Shown here: positions 45,470 to 52,975 of the stretch, one piece after another | Layout: each line of letters starts with the position of its first letter | Numbering within the stretch: position 1 is the first letter of the stretch | Source of the DNA: an uncultured Limosilactobacillus sp. | GTDB taxonomy: Bacteria > Bacillota > Bacilli > Lactobacillales > Lactobacillaceae | Reading direction: 5' to 3' | Length of the DNA stretch: 64,000 bases | Assembly (NCBI RefSeq): GCF_934202705.1 | Contig: NZ_CAKPYE010000006.1 | Span: 1 to 64,000, forward strand | Position numbers and translations under genes: made by a program | The notes under the pieces: generated by a model | The model's database searches: none | Seen by the model: only the letters and a program-made list of their open reading frames with translations | What the model was told of the DNA's origin: nothing

Positions 45470-45505
45470 AAGAGCTGGACAGGAATCAATCCTTATCCAG
45501 CTCTT
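45470..45505 (-). terminator. leader hairpin/attenuator before the efflux gene
   Basis: AAGAGCTGGA (45470-45479) and TCCAGCTCTT (45496-45505) pair perfectly, with an inner AGGA/TCCT. On the minus strand the stem is followed by TTTTCTTTG and then the ribosome site of the MFS gene. It is either an attenuator in the MFS leader or a terminator read from the plus strand, where ATTTTTT follows. Confidence 0.55.
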
Positions 45506-45657
45506 ATTTTTTCGCCCGCTGTTCTTGAGCGCCTGATATTAAACTATTGGTAGTCTATCAAGGTTCTTTTAGAAAATCAAGACAATCTTACTATTTAAAA
45601 TGAGGAATAATGCGAATGGTACGAACGTTTGTATCCAGACTAATACACAATGTTTCA

Positions 45658-45675
45658 CGTGTATAATTATATACG
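45658..45675. promoter_or_regulatory. palindromic element before 45687 gene
   Basis: CGTGTATAATTATATACG is symmetric at 16 of 18 positions and contains TATAAT (45662-45667). It lies 12 bases before the start, after a GAGGTG site. Suggests autoregulation. Confidence 0.45.
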
Positions 45676-45686
45676 AGGTGAACGTA

Positions 45687-45866
45687 ATGAAATATAAAAT
45701 AGTTAAAGCGCAGCAACAGGGAACATCAATGGCCTTAACAGTTCCTGTTATTAGTGATGCTAATATTAAGCATGATTATAAAATGATTGAAGAGTCGTTT
45801 GACCATGATGCTCTACTTACCGAAGAAGATATGAAAAAACGCTTTGGGAGGTATGGTTGGGATTAA
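45687..45866 (+). CDS. small AbrB/MazE-like antitoxin-type protein (orphan)
   Basis: A 59-residue protein MKYKIVKAQQQGTSMALTVP..., whose N-terminus has the look of swapped-hairpin AbrB/MazE antitoxins (GTSMALTVP), with an acidic C-terminus (TEEDMKKRFGRYGWD). No toxin gene is adjacent on either side. ATG 45687 is chosen from GAGGTG. The family is uncertain. Confidence 0.5.
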   Translation: MKYKIVKAQQQGTSMALTVPVISDANIKHDYKMIEESFDHDALLTEEDMKKRFGRYGWD

Positions 45867-45894
45867 ATTTTAAACACAATAACTAACTCGGAGA

Positions 45895-45938
45895 AAAAGA
45901 CATGACTTGAGGAGGCACTCCTTTGGGCCATGTCTTTT
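45895..45938. terminator. bidirectional terminator
   Basis: AAAAGACATG (45895-45904) and CATGTCTTTT (45929-45938), with an inner GGAG/CTCC pair, between convergent genes. Confidence 0.85.
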
Positions 45939-45941
45939 AAT

Positions 45942-46529
45942 TTATTTTTTCTTAAATGATTGGTAGCCAGCGTTAATAAACCGGTTCAAGAGTTCAACTT
46001 CGTGATACCATTCATCATCCTTAACAAAGTGGTGGCGCTTATTAATGGCAAATGACCCATGCAATATGTATAAAAACAGTGTTTCCGCATCATGCTGATC
46101 TAAACTGGTCCGGTGTTGAATTAATGGAATCATTTTATCACGTTCGTGAATGACGATTCGACCAATAATATATTCGCTTAAATCAGGGTCCATCAATAAA
46201 GCACGATATTTGGTTTCGCTAGCAATTCGTTGACAAGTCGGGAGCAATGATTCATTTTGCTTTAAATAGTCAATCGAAAGCTTACTAATATTAGGAAAGG
46301 TTCCTGTTGAATCATTGGAGATCATTAAGGCGTCATCAATGACAACATTTAAAACGTCAGTGAGATTATTGAAATGAAGATAAAAAGTGGAGCGGGTAAT
46401 TTCAGCTTGGCGACAAACTTGAGCAACCGTGATTTGTGAGTACGGATGCTCATTGATTAATTCCATAAATGATTCCTTAATGACATTAATGGTGTATTTG
46501 GTCCGGCGATCAATTTTTCTAGTAGGCAT
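45942..46529 (-). CDS. TetR-family regulator
   Basis: A 195-residue TetR protein: HTH ITVAQVCRQAEITRSTFYLH, C-terminal ligand domain with LYILHGSFAINKRHHF. RBS AGGAG. Divergent from the Sir2-like pair and likely its regulator. Confidence 0.88.
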   Translation of the reverse strand: MPTRKIDRRTKYTINVIKESFMELINEHPYSQITVAQVCRQAEITRSTFYLHFNNLTDVLNVVIDDALMISNDSTGTFPNISKLSIDYLKQNESLLPTCQRIASETKYRALLMDPDLSEYIIGRIVIHERDKMIPLIQHRTSLDQHDAETLFLYILHGSFAINKRHHFVKDDEWYHEVELLNRFINAGYQSFKKK

Positions 46530-46679
46530 GATAAAACTCCTTTACGACTTTAAAAAGGTGTCAATAAAACAACCTAAAGCTAAAATCTGTATTTAAGTTT
46601 AATTGGAAATTCATATATCCTATTTTAAGAAGTTAACGACACCATGTCCATAATAATACAAATAGTAAAGGAGTTAGCA

Positions 46680-47369
46680 ATGGATGAAATCATTCAAGCG
46701 GCACGAACAATCAACGATGCTGATGCGGTTTTGATTAGTGCCAGTAATGGTCTTTCAATTAGTGAAGACTTTAATATTTTTGCAAATAATCAGGATTTTC
46801 AAAAATACTTTGGTAATTTTCAAACTAAGTACGGGATTCAAAGTATTTTGCAGGGAGCAAGTTTTAACTTTCCCCCTGATGAGCGAGCTGCGTTTATTGC
46901 TCAACTAAAGAAGTATCTGCTTGATGATTACCAGGGTTCGCCATCGTTTAATAATCTAAAGCAGCTTGTTCGTGGCAAGGATTATTTTATTTTGACCTCC
47001 AATGCCGATCAGCATTTTCAAGCGAACGGTTTTGATACGGAGAAAATCTGGGAAATTGAGGGTAATTTCTTTGATATGTCAATACGATCACCTTTATGGC
47101 AAGAACAGAAGACTAGATTTCAAGACTTTGTTGAGAAGTATCGGGGGAAGAAGTTAGTTCAATTAGAGTTAGGTATTGGAGCGGCCAATCAATTAATCAA
47201 AGCGCCATTGATGAAAATGGTCGCAATGAATACGGATTGGTCATATATCACGATGAATCTGGCTAATCAAATTAATATCATGCCAGTTATTGAAGATCGC
47301 TCAATTGCTCTGACTGGTGATTTAAGGACGACATTACAACAATTAAGGGAGGCCGTTGAACATGAATAA
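46680..47369 (+). CDS. atypical Sir2-like protein, zinc-less
   Basis: A 229-residue NAD-binding protein of the sirtuin fold: VLISASNGLSIS (18-29) replaces GAGxS, and FILTSNADQHF (103-113) replaces TQNID. The catalytic His position in IWEIEGNFF is Glu127, and no zinc-binding cysteines are present. ATG 46680 after AAAGGAG. Stop overlaps the next start by 8 bases. Probably a catalytically altered partner of the second protein. Confidence 0.8.
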   Translation: MDEIIQAARTINDADAVLISASNGLSISEDFNIFANNQDFQKYFGNFQTKYGIQSILQGASFNFPPDERAAFIAQLKKYLLDDYQGSPSFNNLKQLVRGKDYFILTSNADQHFQANGFDTEKIWEIEGNFFDMSIRSPLWQEQKTRFQDFVEKYRGKKLVQLELGIGAANQLIKAPLMKMVAMNTDWSYITMNLANQINIMPVIEDRSIALTGDLRTTLQQLREAVEHE

Positions 47370-48336
47370 GCGAACAATGTATGAGCAGTTAGTTATCCAG
47401 ACCCAGATGAATTATTCGCAGTATTATGGAGTGTACGCTAGCGGGAGAACGCCAGTTAAGTTAACGGAAAAGCCACAGCCATCCTATGATGAACAAATTA
47501 AAATTTTTGTGGATAAAATCAAGGAAGCAGATCATATTGTGATTGGTGGTGCCTCGGGCTTATCAGCTGCTGGTGGTGGCGACTTTTATTACACCGATTC
47601 GCCATCATACAAAAAGCGCTTTGCTAAGTTTTATGAAAAATATAGCTTTAAGGGTGCTTTTGCTGGGATGCAGCATCGTTGGGAAAGTCGTGAAGAATTT
47701 TGGGGCTATTTAGCCACCTTTTTGTACACTACTCAGCACGCTGAAATTCGCAGACCATATAAGGACTTACGGGCAATCTTAAAGGAGCGTGATTACTTTA
47801 TCGTGACGACCAATCAAGACACCCAAGCAATCAAGGCCTTTCCTGAAGAAAAGGTGGCTCAAATTCAAGGCGATCACCGTTTCTTTCAATGTTCTCAACA
47901 ATGTACTGATGAAGTGTGGGATGCCGTTAAGCCGGTCGAAGAGATGGTCAAAGCAATGGGGGATAGTACCAAAGTCCCAACTGAAATGATTCCACGGTGT
48001 CCCCACTGTGGTGCCGAAGCATTTCCCTGGGTTCGTGGTTATGGTAACTTCCTTGAAGGAACCCGCTACCAGCAAGAGTACCAAAAAATTTCTGACGACC
48101 TTGAGAAACACATCCAAGCTCATGATAAAATTCTGTTTGTTGAATTAGGTGTTGGTCGAATGACCCCAATGTTTATCCAAGAACCGTTCTGGGCGTTAAC
48201 TAACAACTTACCAAATTCATTTGATGTGATGGTTAATAACGAATATCAATTCTTGCCAGAACAGATTGAAGATAAAGGAGTTGCTATTAAAGGCGACATT
48301 GCTAAAGTATTAGATGATGTGAAAGCAGCATTGTAA
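47362..48336 (+). CDS. SirTM-like (class M) sirtuin
   Basis: A 324-residue sirtuin-fold protein: IVIGGASGLSAAGG (59-72), FIVTTNQDTQAI with Asn151/Asp153, and VAQIQGDHRFFQCSQQC where the catalytic His is Gln169 (as described for ADP-ribosylating SirTM proteins). The zinc site is Cys177, Cys181, Cys213, Cys216. ATG 47362 is 9 bases after GGGAGG. No macrodomain, GcvH-like or lipoate ligase gene is adjacent, unlike the known SirTM operons. Probably a protein ADP-ribosyltransferase rather than a deacetylase. Confidence 0.85.
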   Translation: MNKRTMYEQLVIQTQMNYSQYYGVYASGRTPVKLTEKPQPSYDEQIKIFVDKIKEADHIVIGGASGLSAAGGGDFYYTDSPSYKKRFAKFYEKYSFKGAFAGMQHRWESREEFWGYLATFLYTTQHAEIRRPYKDLRAILKERDYFIVTTNQDTQAIKAFPEEKVAQIQGDHRFFQCSQQCTDEVWDAVKPVEEMVKAMGDSTKVPTEMIPRCPHCGAEAFPWVRGYGNFLEGTRYQQEYQKISDDLEKHIQAHDKILFVELGVGRMTPMFIQEPFWALTNNLPNSFDVMVNNEYQFLPEQIEDKGVAIKGDIAKVLDDVKAAL

Positions 48337-48404
48337 AAAAGACATATAATAATGGTCCACTAATCAGCTTATGAAGAACCAGTTAACGGGTCTAACTGAA
48401 ATTA

Positions 48405-49265
48405 TTATTTAGGCCAAACTTTAACTAGCTTTTTTGCCAACGGAGAGATGATCTTTCGTTGGCTTTTTAAATAGGCTGCATAAAAGGTCATGGTGGCGGC
48501 ATCGTCGGTGATGGGGATGGTGACTGTATCTGATGTATCGTACGGACCTTCGGGGTTAGTGATATTAGTTGTAAAGAACGGAAAGTTGGTGTATTTAGTT
48601 AGCTCATTGAGTGCATCATATTCGGCTTGATAAAGAAATTTTGCGTTAGGAATGTGCTCTTGAATAACTTGTTTCCACGGACCAATTTTGTTAAGAACAA
48701 CAAAACTAAGGCCAGTTAATTCATTAAAACTAACTCGCTGTTGATTAGCCAAATACATAAATTGATCGAGGTTAACATAGAGACGTTCCTGTCCGAGATG
48801 ACGTGATTCAATTAAATCAGTTTGAATTTCTTGATTAGTAATGATCATCGAATAATGGTGATCCATTAGGGAAGTGATAACCTGATCGGTAGCTAATAGG
48901 TGATGGTTAAGATTGATTTTCTTTGGGAGGTGCTCAGTTTCTCGCCGAAGGATAATTTGTGGTCCTGGTGCAACACTGGCAATCTTTAACACTTTTTGGG
49001 ACTGATCAAAATCACGAATCTCATCAATAAATTGGTGATTAGCTTGTAAGAGAATCTCAGCTTTTTTAGCAGCAAGCTTACCAGTCTTAGTTAAATCAAG
49101 TTTATTTGGCTGACGATCAAATAATTTAACTTCTAATTTATCTTCTAATTTTTGCATCCCCCGCGTGACGGTTGGCTGGGTTACATTTAACTCACCAGCC
49201 GTTTTCGCAAGAGTGCCGGTTTTGGCAAAGGTAACGAGTTCTTTTAGTAGGTAATTATCAATCAT
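48405..49265 (-). CDS. LysR-family regulator
   Basis: A 286-residue LysR regulator: LKELVTFAKTGTLAKTAGEL and TQPTVTRGMQKLEDKLEV HTH, then a lysR substrate domain. ATG 49265 or 49268 after GAGAGGGA. Divergent from the AKR pair, with an AGTATAC/GTATACT dyad between. Likely controls the AKR genes. Confidence 0.88.
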   Translation of the reverse strand: MIDNYLLKELVTFAKTGTLAKTAGELNVTQPTVTRGMQKLEDKLEVKLFDRQPNKLDLTKTGKLAAKKAEILLQANHQFIDEIRDFDQSQKVLKIASVAPGPQIILRRETEHLPKKINLNHHLLATDQVITSLMDHHYSMIITNQEIQTDLIESRHLGQERLYVNLDQFMYLANQQRVSFNELTGLSFVVLNKIGPWKQVIQEHIPNAKFLYQAEYDALNELTKYTNFPFFTTNITNPEGPYDTSDTVTIPITDDAATMTFYAAYLKSQRKIISPLAKKLVKVWPK

Positions 49266-49337
49266 CATTATTCCCTCTCTGTTCAACTATCCATTCATGG
49301 AACTATTTAATCGCTCATTAATTTTATACTCAGCACT

Positions 49338-49358
49338 AGTATACACCATTCGTATACT
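49338..49358. promoter_or_regulatory. dyad between LysR and AKR genes
   Basis: AGTATAC (49338-49344) and GTATACT (49352-49358) with a 7-base gap; shape and position fit a LysR operator. Confidence 0.5.
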
Positions 49359-49443
49359 GTTATGCCCATCAAGTAATTTTCAATTAGTTAATATGCGATT
49401 ATGCTATAGACAATCACTAAGATAAAACGAAAGGAAGTTAATA

Positions 49444-50325
49444 ATGATGGCGAATGTACCAACGATTAAATTAAATGATGGCGTTGAAATGCCAACGCTT
49501 GGCTTTGGGGTTTTTCAAGTACCAGACCTTACAGAGGCGGAAAAGGCAGTAACCGAGGCAATCGAAACAGGCTATCGCTTAATTGATACCGCAACTGCCT
49601 ACCAAAATGAAGAAGCAGTTGGTAAAGCAATTAAAAATAGTTCCGTTAACCGTGACGATATCTTTGTAACTTCTAAGCTCTGGGTATCTGATTTTAGTTA
49701 TGAACGGGCTAAGAAGGGTATTGATGCTTCACTACAAAAGCTCGGGCTTGATTACATGGACTTATACCTGTTGCATCAACCATATGGCGATACAATGGGC
49801 GCTTGGCGGGCACTAGAAGAAGCCCAAAAGGAAGGTAAAATTCGGGCGATTGGTGTTTCTAATTTCTATGCAGACCAATTACAAGACTTGATGCTAACGA
49901 TGCCAGTTAAACCGGTTATCAACCAGATTGAAGTTAATCCATGGTACCAGCAAGATGCAGAAGTTAAGTTTGCCCAAAGCCAAGGTGTTCGCGTCGAAGC
50001 TTGGGCACCATTTGCAGAAGGCAAGCACAACATTTTTAAGAATGACACTATTGCTGAAATCGCGGCTAAATATGGTAAGACAACTGGCCAAGTAATTCTT
50101 CGCTGGTTACTTCAACGTGGAATTACTGTCATTCCAAAGTCGGTTCACCAACAGCGGATGGCCGAAAACATTGATGTTTTTGACTTTGAATTGTCGGATG
50201 ACGATATGAAGAAGATGGCTAGTCTGGATAAAGGAGAAAGCCAGTTCTTTGATCATCGTGATCCAGTAACAATTGAGCAAATTTTTGGCTCTAGTTTGAA
50301 GCAAGTCCAAGACAGTGAAAAGTAA
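49444..50325 (+). CDS. aldo/keto reductase (AKR5-type) 1
   Basis: A 293-residue NADPH-dependent AKR: MPTLGFGVFQVPDL, DTATAYQNEEAVG with catalytic Asp/Tyr, FVTSKLWVSD with Lys, YLLHQPYGD with His, and the C-terminal PKSVHQQRMAEN cofactor site. RBS GAAAGGAAG. 17 bases from the second AKR. Methylglyoxal or 2,5-diketogluconate-type substrates are possible. Confidence 0.92.
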   Translation: MMANVPTIKLNDGVEMPTLGFGVFQVPDLTEAEKAVTEAIETGYRLIDTATAYQNEEAVGKAIKNSSVNRDDIFVTSKLWVSDFSYERAKKGIDASLQKLGLDYMDLYLLHQPYGDTMGAWRALEEAQKEGKIRAIGVSNFYADQLQDLMLTMPVKPVINQIEVNPWYQQDAEVKFAQSQGVRVEAWAPFAEGKHNIFKNDTIAEIAAKYGKTTGQVILRWLLQRGITVIPKSVHQQRMAENIDVFDFELSDDDMKKMASLDKGESQFFDHRDPVTIEQIFGSSLKQVQDSEK

Positions 50326-50342
50326 TTAGGAGGCAATCTATA

Positions 50343-51206
50343 ATGACAATTCCAACATTTAAACTTAACGATGGTAACGAAATTCCTTCCTTCGGTTTCG
50401 GTACCTTCGAAATTCTTGCGGACGGCTCAACTTACCAAGCAGTTAAAGAAGCATTAGCTGCTGGTTATCGGCACATTGACACAGCAGTTGCTTACTTCAA
50501 TGAACAAGAAGTTGGTCAAGCAATTAAAGATAGCGGGATTCCGCGGGACCAGATTTGGGTAACATCTAAGCTATGGCTACAAGATTTTGCTTATGAAGAT
50601 GCGAAAAAGGCAATTGACTTATCATTGCAAAAGCTCGGCTTAGACTATGTTGATCTTTACTTAATTCACCAGCCATACGGAAAAGTTGATGAAGCTTGGC
50701 GGGCAATGGAAGAAGCACAAAAGGCTGGTAAGATTCGCTCAATTGGGGTTTCTAATATGACGCCAAAGATTTGGCAAAAGTTTGTGCCAAACTTTAAGGT
50801 AATGCCAGCAGTTAATCAGGTTGAATTTAACCCTTACTTCCAGCAAAAAGAACTTCGGCAAATTATGGCAAAGAATAACGTGGCTTTAGAAGCCTGGGCA
50901 CCGCTTGGTCAGGGAAATGCGGACTTATTTAAGGAGCCGGTAATTACCAAGATGGCCGAAAAATATGGCAAGGATGCCGGACAAATTATTCTTCGCTTTG
51001 AACATCAAGAGGGCGTGATCGTCTTTCCGAAGTCAGTACACGAAGCGCGAATTAAGAGCAATCAAAATATCTTTGACTTTGAACTAAATTCAGCCGAAAT
51101 GGATCAAATCCGAGCATTGGATAAGGGGAAAGGAATTCACAACCCTGATGCACCAGGAATTGAAGAGATGCTTCGTGGAGCTTTGGATGTACATGCTAAT
51201 GATTAA
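50343..51206 (+). CDS. aldo/keto reductase (AKR5-type) 2
   Basis: A 287-residue paralogue of 49444: IPSFGFGTFEILADG, DTAVAYFNEQEVG, WVTSKLWLQDF, YLIHQPYGK and PKSVHEARIKSN. Probably co-transcribed with AKR 1. RBS TAGGAGG. Confidence 0.92.
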   Translation: MTIPTFKLNDGNEIPSFGFGTFEILADGSTYQAVKEALAAGYRHIDTAVAYFNEQEVGQAIKDSGIPRDQIWVTSKLWLQDFAYEDAKKAIDLSLQKLGLDYVDLYLIHQPYGKVDEAWRAMEEAQKAGKIRSIGVSNMTPKIWQKFVPNFKVMPAVNQVEFNPYFQQKELRQIMAKNNVALEAWAPLGQGNADLFKEPVITKMAEKYGKDAGQIILRFEHQEGVIVFPKSVHEARIKSNQNIFDFELNSAEMDQIRALDKGKGIHNPDAPGIEEMLRGALDVHAND

Positions 51207-51236
51207 TAAAAATAGTGGGGTATAATATAATCATCA

Positions 51237-51252
51237 TTCAAGTTAACTTGAA
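51237..51252. promoter_or_regulatory. 16-bp palindrome before merR-type gene
   Basis: TTCAAGTTAACTTGAA is a perfect palindrome just after a TATAAT box (51221-51226) and just before the start. Similar in form to the operator at 51738. Suggests autoregulation. Confidence 0.55.
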
Positions 51253-51261
51253 GGAGCAGTG

Positions 51262-51696
51262 ATGATTATGCCAGATACTATTCAAACTTATTCGATTGGT
51301 GAAGTGTCGCAAATTACCGGGCTGCCAAGTTCAACAATTCGTTATTATGATAGTTTAGAGTTTCTACCATATCTACAAAAAAATTCGCAGGGGGTCCGTC
51401 AATTTACGCAAAAAGATATTGATACCATTCAGGTCATCGAATGTTTGAAGCGGTCAGGTTTAACATTAAAAGAAATTCAAAATTATACGAAATTAATTGC
51501 GCAAGGCGATCACTCACTTAAAGAACGACGAGAAATATTTTATCGAACACGACAGCGATTGCTTAATAAAATGGATGAACTGCAAGCAACTTTAAAAGTC
51601 TTAGATTTTAAATGTCAGTACTACGATCGAGCGCTTAAAGAAGGAACAGAGAAAAATGTGCTGGCAGAAATGTCACTGTCACAGCTGGAAAAATAA
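51262..51696 (+). CDS. MerR-family regulator
   Basis: A 144-residue MerR-type activator: YSIGEVSQITGLPSSTIRYY winged HTH near the N-terminus, KDIDTIQVIECLKRSGLTLK, then the dimerisation coiled coil (SLKERREIFYRTRQRLLNKM). ATG 51262 or 51268 after AAGGAG. It precedes a flavodoxin gene with a classical MerR promoter. It has one Cys in the HTH part (IECLK) and one in the tail (DFKCQYYD), so it may sense electrophiles like AdhR/NmlR types. Confidence 0.9.
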   Translation: MIMPDTIQTYSIGEVSQITGLPSSTIRYYDSLEFLPYLQKNSQGVRQFTQKDIDTIQVIECLKRSGLTLKEIQNYTKLIAQGDHSLKERREIFYRTRQRLLNKMDELQATLKVLDFKCQYYDRALKEGTEKNVLAEMSLSQLEK

Positions 51697-51726
51697 TTTA
51701 TCAGTGAATGATAAATTATTTTTTTG
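51692..51726 (+). terminator. terminator overlapping the end of merR-type gene
   Basis: AATAATTTATCA (51692-51703) and TGATAAATTATT (51709-51720), then TTTTTT; the stem overlaps the stop region. Confidence 0.8.
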
Positions 51727-51732
51727 ATCCTC

Positions 51733-51763
51733 TTGACTTAAAGTATACTTTAACCACTATACT
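51733..51763 (+). promoter_or_regulatory. MerR-type promoter with 19-bp spacer
   Basis: TTGACT (51733-51738) and TATACT (51758-51763) are separated by 19 bases, the overlong spacing used by MerR activators. The spacer carries the perfect palindrome TTAAAGTATACTTTAA (51738-51753). It drives the flavodoxin gene. Confidence 0.8.
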
Positions 51764-51806
51764 GACCTCGTACTGAAGAATAAAAACCAACGGGGGAGTG
51801 ATAAAA

Positions 51807-52292
51807 ATGGCAAAGACCCTTATTTTATACTATTCTGCTACTAATACAACTAAAGAGATTGCAGAACAAATCGCACAAAAATTTAATGCTGATATAACTG
51901 AAATTCAGGCAGCTCAACCGTATACCACGTCAGACTTAAATTGGCATGATCCAAGTAGTCGGACGTCCATTGAGCAACATCAACACAATAGTCGCGTTGC
52001 AGTTAAGGATGATTTACCGGATGTTCAGAATTATGACAATATTGTAATTGGCCATCCGATTTGGTGGGCGATTCCGCCACGGATGATTGCTGATTTGATT
52101 GATAAGTTGGATCTTAATGGTAAAAATCTGGGCTTATTTGCTACTTCTGGCGGTACTAATTATGATCGTTCGCAAAGCTTCATTGAACGAGCAGTAAAAG
52201 AGAATGGTTATGATACCAAAGTCAATTCTGGGGCAGTACTAAATAGTCCAAACCAGATTGATACATGGATAAATAATCTCAATTTTAATTAG
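51807..52292 (+). CDS. flavodoxin
   Basis: A 161-residue flavodoxin: LILYYSATNTTKEIAEQIA (phosphate loop) and IVIGHPIWWAIPPRMIADLI (second FMN loop). ATG 51807 after GGGGGAG; a GTG at 51798 is too close to it. Controlled by the MerR-type promoter above. Distinct from the 39143 flavodoxin. Confidence 0.9.
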   Translation: MAKTLILYYSATNTTKEIAEQIAQKFNADITEIQAAQPYTTSDLNWHDPSSRTSIEQHQHNSRVAVKDDLPDVQNYDNIVIGHPIWWAIPPRMIADLIDKLDLNGKNLGLFATSGGTNYDRSQSFIERAVKENGYDTKVNSGAVLNSPNQIDTWINNLNFN

Positions 52293-52299
52293 ACTAGTA

Positions 52300-52327
52300 A
52301 AAAGGCCGGGGGATAACCTAGCCTTTT
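52300..52327 (+). terminator. terminator after flavodoxin
   Basis: AAAAGGC (52300-52306) and GCCTTTT (52321-52327), followed by CTTAT. Confidence 0.65.
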
Positions 52328-52372
52328 CTTATATCCGCAATCTATTCTTTTTGATTATAGTTAACTATTAAT

Positions 52373-52389
52373 TATAAATATTTCACATT
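52373..52389. promoter_or_regulatory. LysR-associated element TATAAATATTTCACATT
   Basis: Matches the elements at 7903, 30779 and 36848, here upstream of the hexapeptide-hydrolase pair but without an adjacent LysR gene. Confidence 0.45.
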
Positions 52390-52443
52390 ACTGGCTTTCT
52401 CCTTTAAAATTATGATTAAAGAAAATATGAAAGGCAGTTGACA

Positions 52444-52974
52444 ATGAAAGAAATGACTCGTGATGAAATAGCAATGATTACCCAGACCGCACTTAAAACA
52501 CAAAATCAACTGCAAAAATTAAATAGTAGTGCTGCTTCTCAAACAACAATCCGCAATGTATTTACAAAAATAACCGGACATCTTGTTGACGATTCAGTTG
52601 AAATTCGATTACCAATTTATAGTGACTATGGTGCTAACTTAAAGATTGGTAAAGGTGTCTTCATTAATAGCGGTGTAATGTTTACTGATTTAGGCAGGAT
52701 TGAACTAGCAGATAATGTTTTAATCGGCCCTAAAGCAACGATTATTTCTGTTAACCACCCATTAGATCCGCATAAACGTCGTCAAGTTGAAACTGCACCG
52801 GTACTTATTGATAAGAATGCTTGGATTGGTGCAACTGCGGTTATTTTGCCAGGGGTAACTATTGGTGAAAATGCGGTAGTAGCAGCTGGTGCCGTAGTAA
52901 CGAAAGATGTGCCAGCGAATACCGTTGTGTCCGGTGTTCCTGCAAAAGTAATTAAGAAAATTGGAGGGGAATAA
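52444..52974 (+). CDS. hexapeptide O-acetyltransferase (maltose acetyltransferase-like)
   Basis: A 176-residue left-handed beta-helix acetyltransferase with full active site: ISVNHPLDPHKRRQVE supplies the catalytic His, and the C-terminus has VVSGVPAKVIKKIGG. ATG 52444 after AAAGG. Homologous to the short proteins at 7993 and 30849, which lack these parts. Acetyl-CoA:sugar acetyl transfer is expected. Followed by a hydrolase, as in the clusters. Confidence 0.9.
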   Translation: MKEMTRDEIAMITQTALKTQNQLQKLNSSAASQTTIRNVFTKITGHLVDDSVEIRLPIYSDYGANLKIGKGVFINSGVMFTDLGRIELADNVLIGPKATIISVNHPLDPHKRRQVETAPVLIDKNAWIGATAVILPGVTIGENAVVAAGAVVTKDVPANTVVSGVPAKVIKKIGGE

Positions 52975-52975
52975 C

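Noticed and set aside
45687..45866. Complete toxin-antitoxin pair
   Set aside because: No toxin-like frame adjoins; the neighbours are an MFS gene and a TetR gene.
48336..48404. Terminator between Sir2-like genes and LysR
   Set aside because: No stable stem with a T-run can be seen in this short gap.
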